From positions 100,001 to 164,000 of the forward strand of contig JAODUP010000854.1 of assembly GCA_025642065.1 (NCBI GenBank): a stretch of DNA of 64,000 nt. The letters are read 5' to 3'. Below the pieces are notes generated by a model, which was not told the origin of the DNA, made no database searches, and worked only from the letters and a program-made list of their open reading frames with translations. Source of the stretch: Paralvinella palmiformis (taxonomy: Eukaryota > Annelida > Polychaeta > Terebellida > Alvinellidae). The position numbers and the translations under genes are program-made. Positions 62,601 to 64,000 of this stretch are shown piece by piece (the stretch's first letter is position 1; every line of letters starts with the position of its first letter).

Positions 62601-64000
62601 CTTTGTAAGGTTATTGAATTAAAATGTGATTCTACTATACGTTTAAAAAAAAACGTAAAGCGTGTTACAGTAATTCAGGTTAAATAAGCCGCTATATAAA
62701 ATACTACCACTATTGTTATTATAATAAGCTTGTCTTAGACAAGGATTAGTTTATTGCGTGCTATCGGGTGATAGAAATCACTATTACACCCCATAACCGC
62801 CATATTTGCCATAACACACATTTTCTGGAATGGGCATTATGAATGTATGTCACGATGAGCACTTTCTAGGGTGCGCCGACTAGGTCTAACTTGAGGCAAA
62901 TAGCCACCATGCTTGATTCGCATGGCTGTTAAAGCGGTCATTTTCTAGAACGTGTCATATATATATATATATATATATATCACTGAAGCCGACAGCGAAA
63001 CTGTCACGAAAGCTATTCATATGTTTAAAATCTAAACAATGTAACCCACTTTCAGAGTAAGGTAGCTGAGAACATCCAGGGCGGTTCGAAGCTGTCAGGC
63101 TATGGTACAACTGTCAGAAATAGGTCACGCGCTATCTAAAAACAGGTCTTTCTGTCCTATTTCTTGCCAATGTCAAGTCAATATTGAGACAAATGTTGAA
63201 ATAATAGTACAAGTGTCGTCAACAAATACTCTAGATATTAGATTAATTAGATTGTATGCGGACAAAGAACACCGATCACAATTTCACTACTATCCTTACA
63301 GACAGAATACTAGGATATATGGGTCACTAAGGTAAACAAATTGCACTATTTTCATACTTGTTAGAAATATAAGTTCTATTAAGTTCTTATACAAATTAGC
63401 AACATTAATTTGAAAGTTACCAGTTGACACAGTAACGTATTGTAATTAGCCGTATACTATACTATACTATATACTATACGGTATAGTAAATATACATTAC
63501 ATTTAGTAGCGTCTCATATACATTGTTTTCAAGTTGGCTCGACAATAACACGTTGTCTATCGTGTTATCAGCTGATCATCGTTGTTATATACCCGTTAGG
63601 TATATTCTCTTTATACATTGCTACTTTCAGTATCACATATCACCTATTATTATTATTATTATTCGGGAGTCAGATATAAGATGTAAAGAACAGCAGGAAA
63701 TTGTTAAATAAAATTGAATGTTTGTAGAAATTAAGCTCAGGCCTGATTAAGTACATTTTGTTCTGCGAACTAAAACGCACAATGAATTAAACATTGATAG
63801 TGGAATAAACGTATGATAAATTTCGTTTGAATCATGAAAATAAAGTCTATAGTCCCGTGGCTTGTGTTTCTGTAAAAAAGTGCAGTGAAATTTCAACGGG
63901 GAAATTGACATAGACTAATACCAAAACTGTAGACAGGTCGAAAGTCCAGAATACTATATCAATTAAATTGCTATACATTTCATCTTGCAGACAAAAATAT
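62601..64000. other. Gene-less stretch
   Basis: It includes (AT)n at about 62958-62980, a palindromic TATAC-rich run at 63450-63481 and (TAT)n near 63645-63662. The frame at 63102-63335 (77 codons) reads smoothly but has no recognised domain. Confidence 0.5.

Overview
The window looks like a piece of an animal nuclear genome, most likely a marine lophotrochozoan such as a mollusc. This is an inference from style: long AT-rich non-coding stretches, very dense (AT)n, (GT)n and (GATA)n microsatellites, many tRNA-derived SINE copies, decayed non-LTR (CR1/L2-like) LINE fragments, and one gene split by GT-AG introns into small exons. No operons, bacterial genes, CRISPR, rRNA or convincing intact tRNA genes are visible. 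The species cannot be named from the sequence.

Layout. From 1 to about 37 kb I see no supportable protein-coding gene. The region is CpG-rich and holds microsatellites, at least ten copies of one SINE family (SINE-A), a second tRNA-headed family (SINE-B), LINE pieces, and several blocks of degenerate 20-40 bp motifs that look like decayed minisatellites. From about 37.4 to 58.9 kb the sequence becomes AT-rich and visibly CpG-poor, broken by a CpG-bearing island at about 40.6-41.4 kb with a consensus CRE. This CpG-poor block contains the only gene I can reconstruct, on the + strand. It has nine coding exons from 45860 (or 45992) to a stop at 55555, all joined by GT-AG introns whose phases agree. 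The model predicts about 466 residues with four diverged repeats of roughly 100 residues. I do not recognise the family with confidence. The last exon has been duplicated in tandem. From about 59 to 64 kb the sequence is CpG-bearing again, with a SINE and a degenerate LINE reverse transcriptase interrupted by about 2 kb.

How it fits together. CpG depletion around the gene fits gene-body methylation as known in many invertebrates, so base composition may mark the transcribed domain better than the open reading frames do. The flanking DNA shows layered transposon history. The clearest case is a LINE inserted into a SINE that itself sits between two 150-bp direct repeats (12374-13236). A 155-bp, about 97% identical inverted repeat lies at 44993-46634, next to three consecutive hairpins and overlapping the gene's first exon interval.
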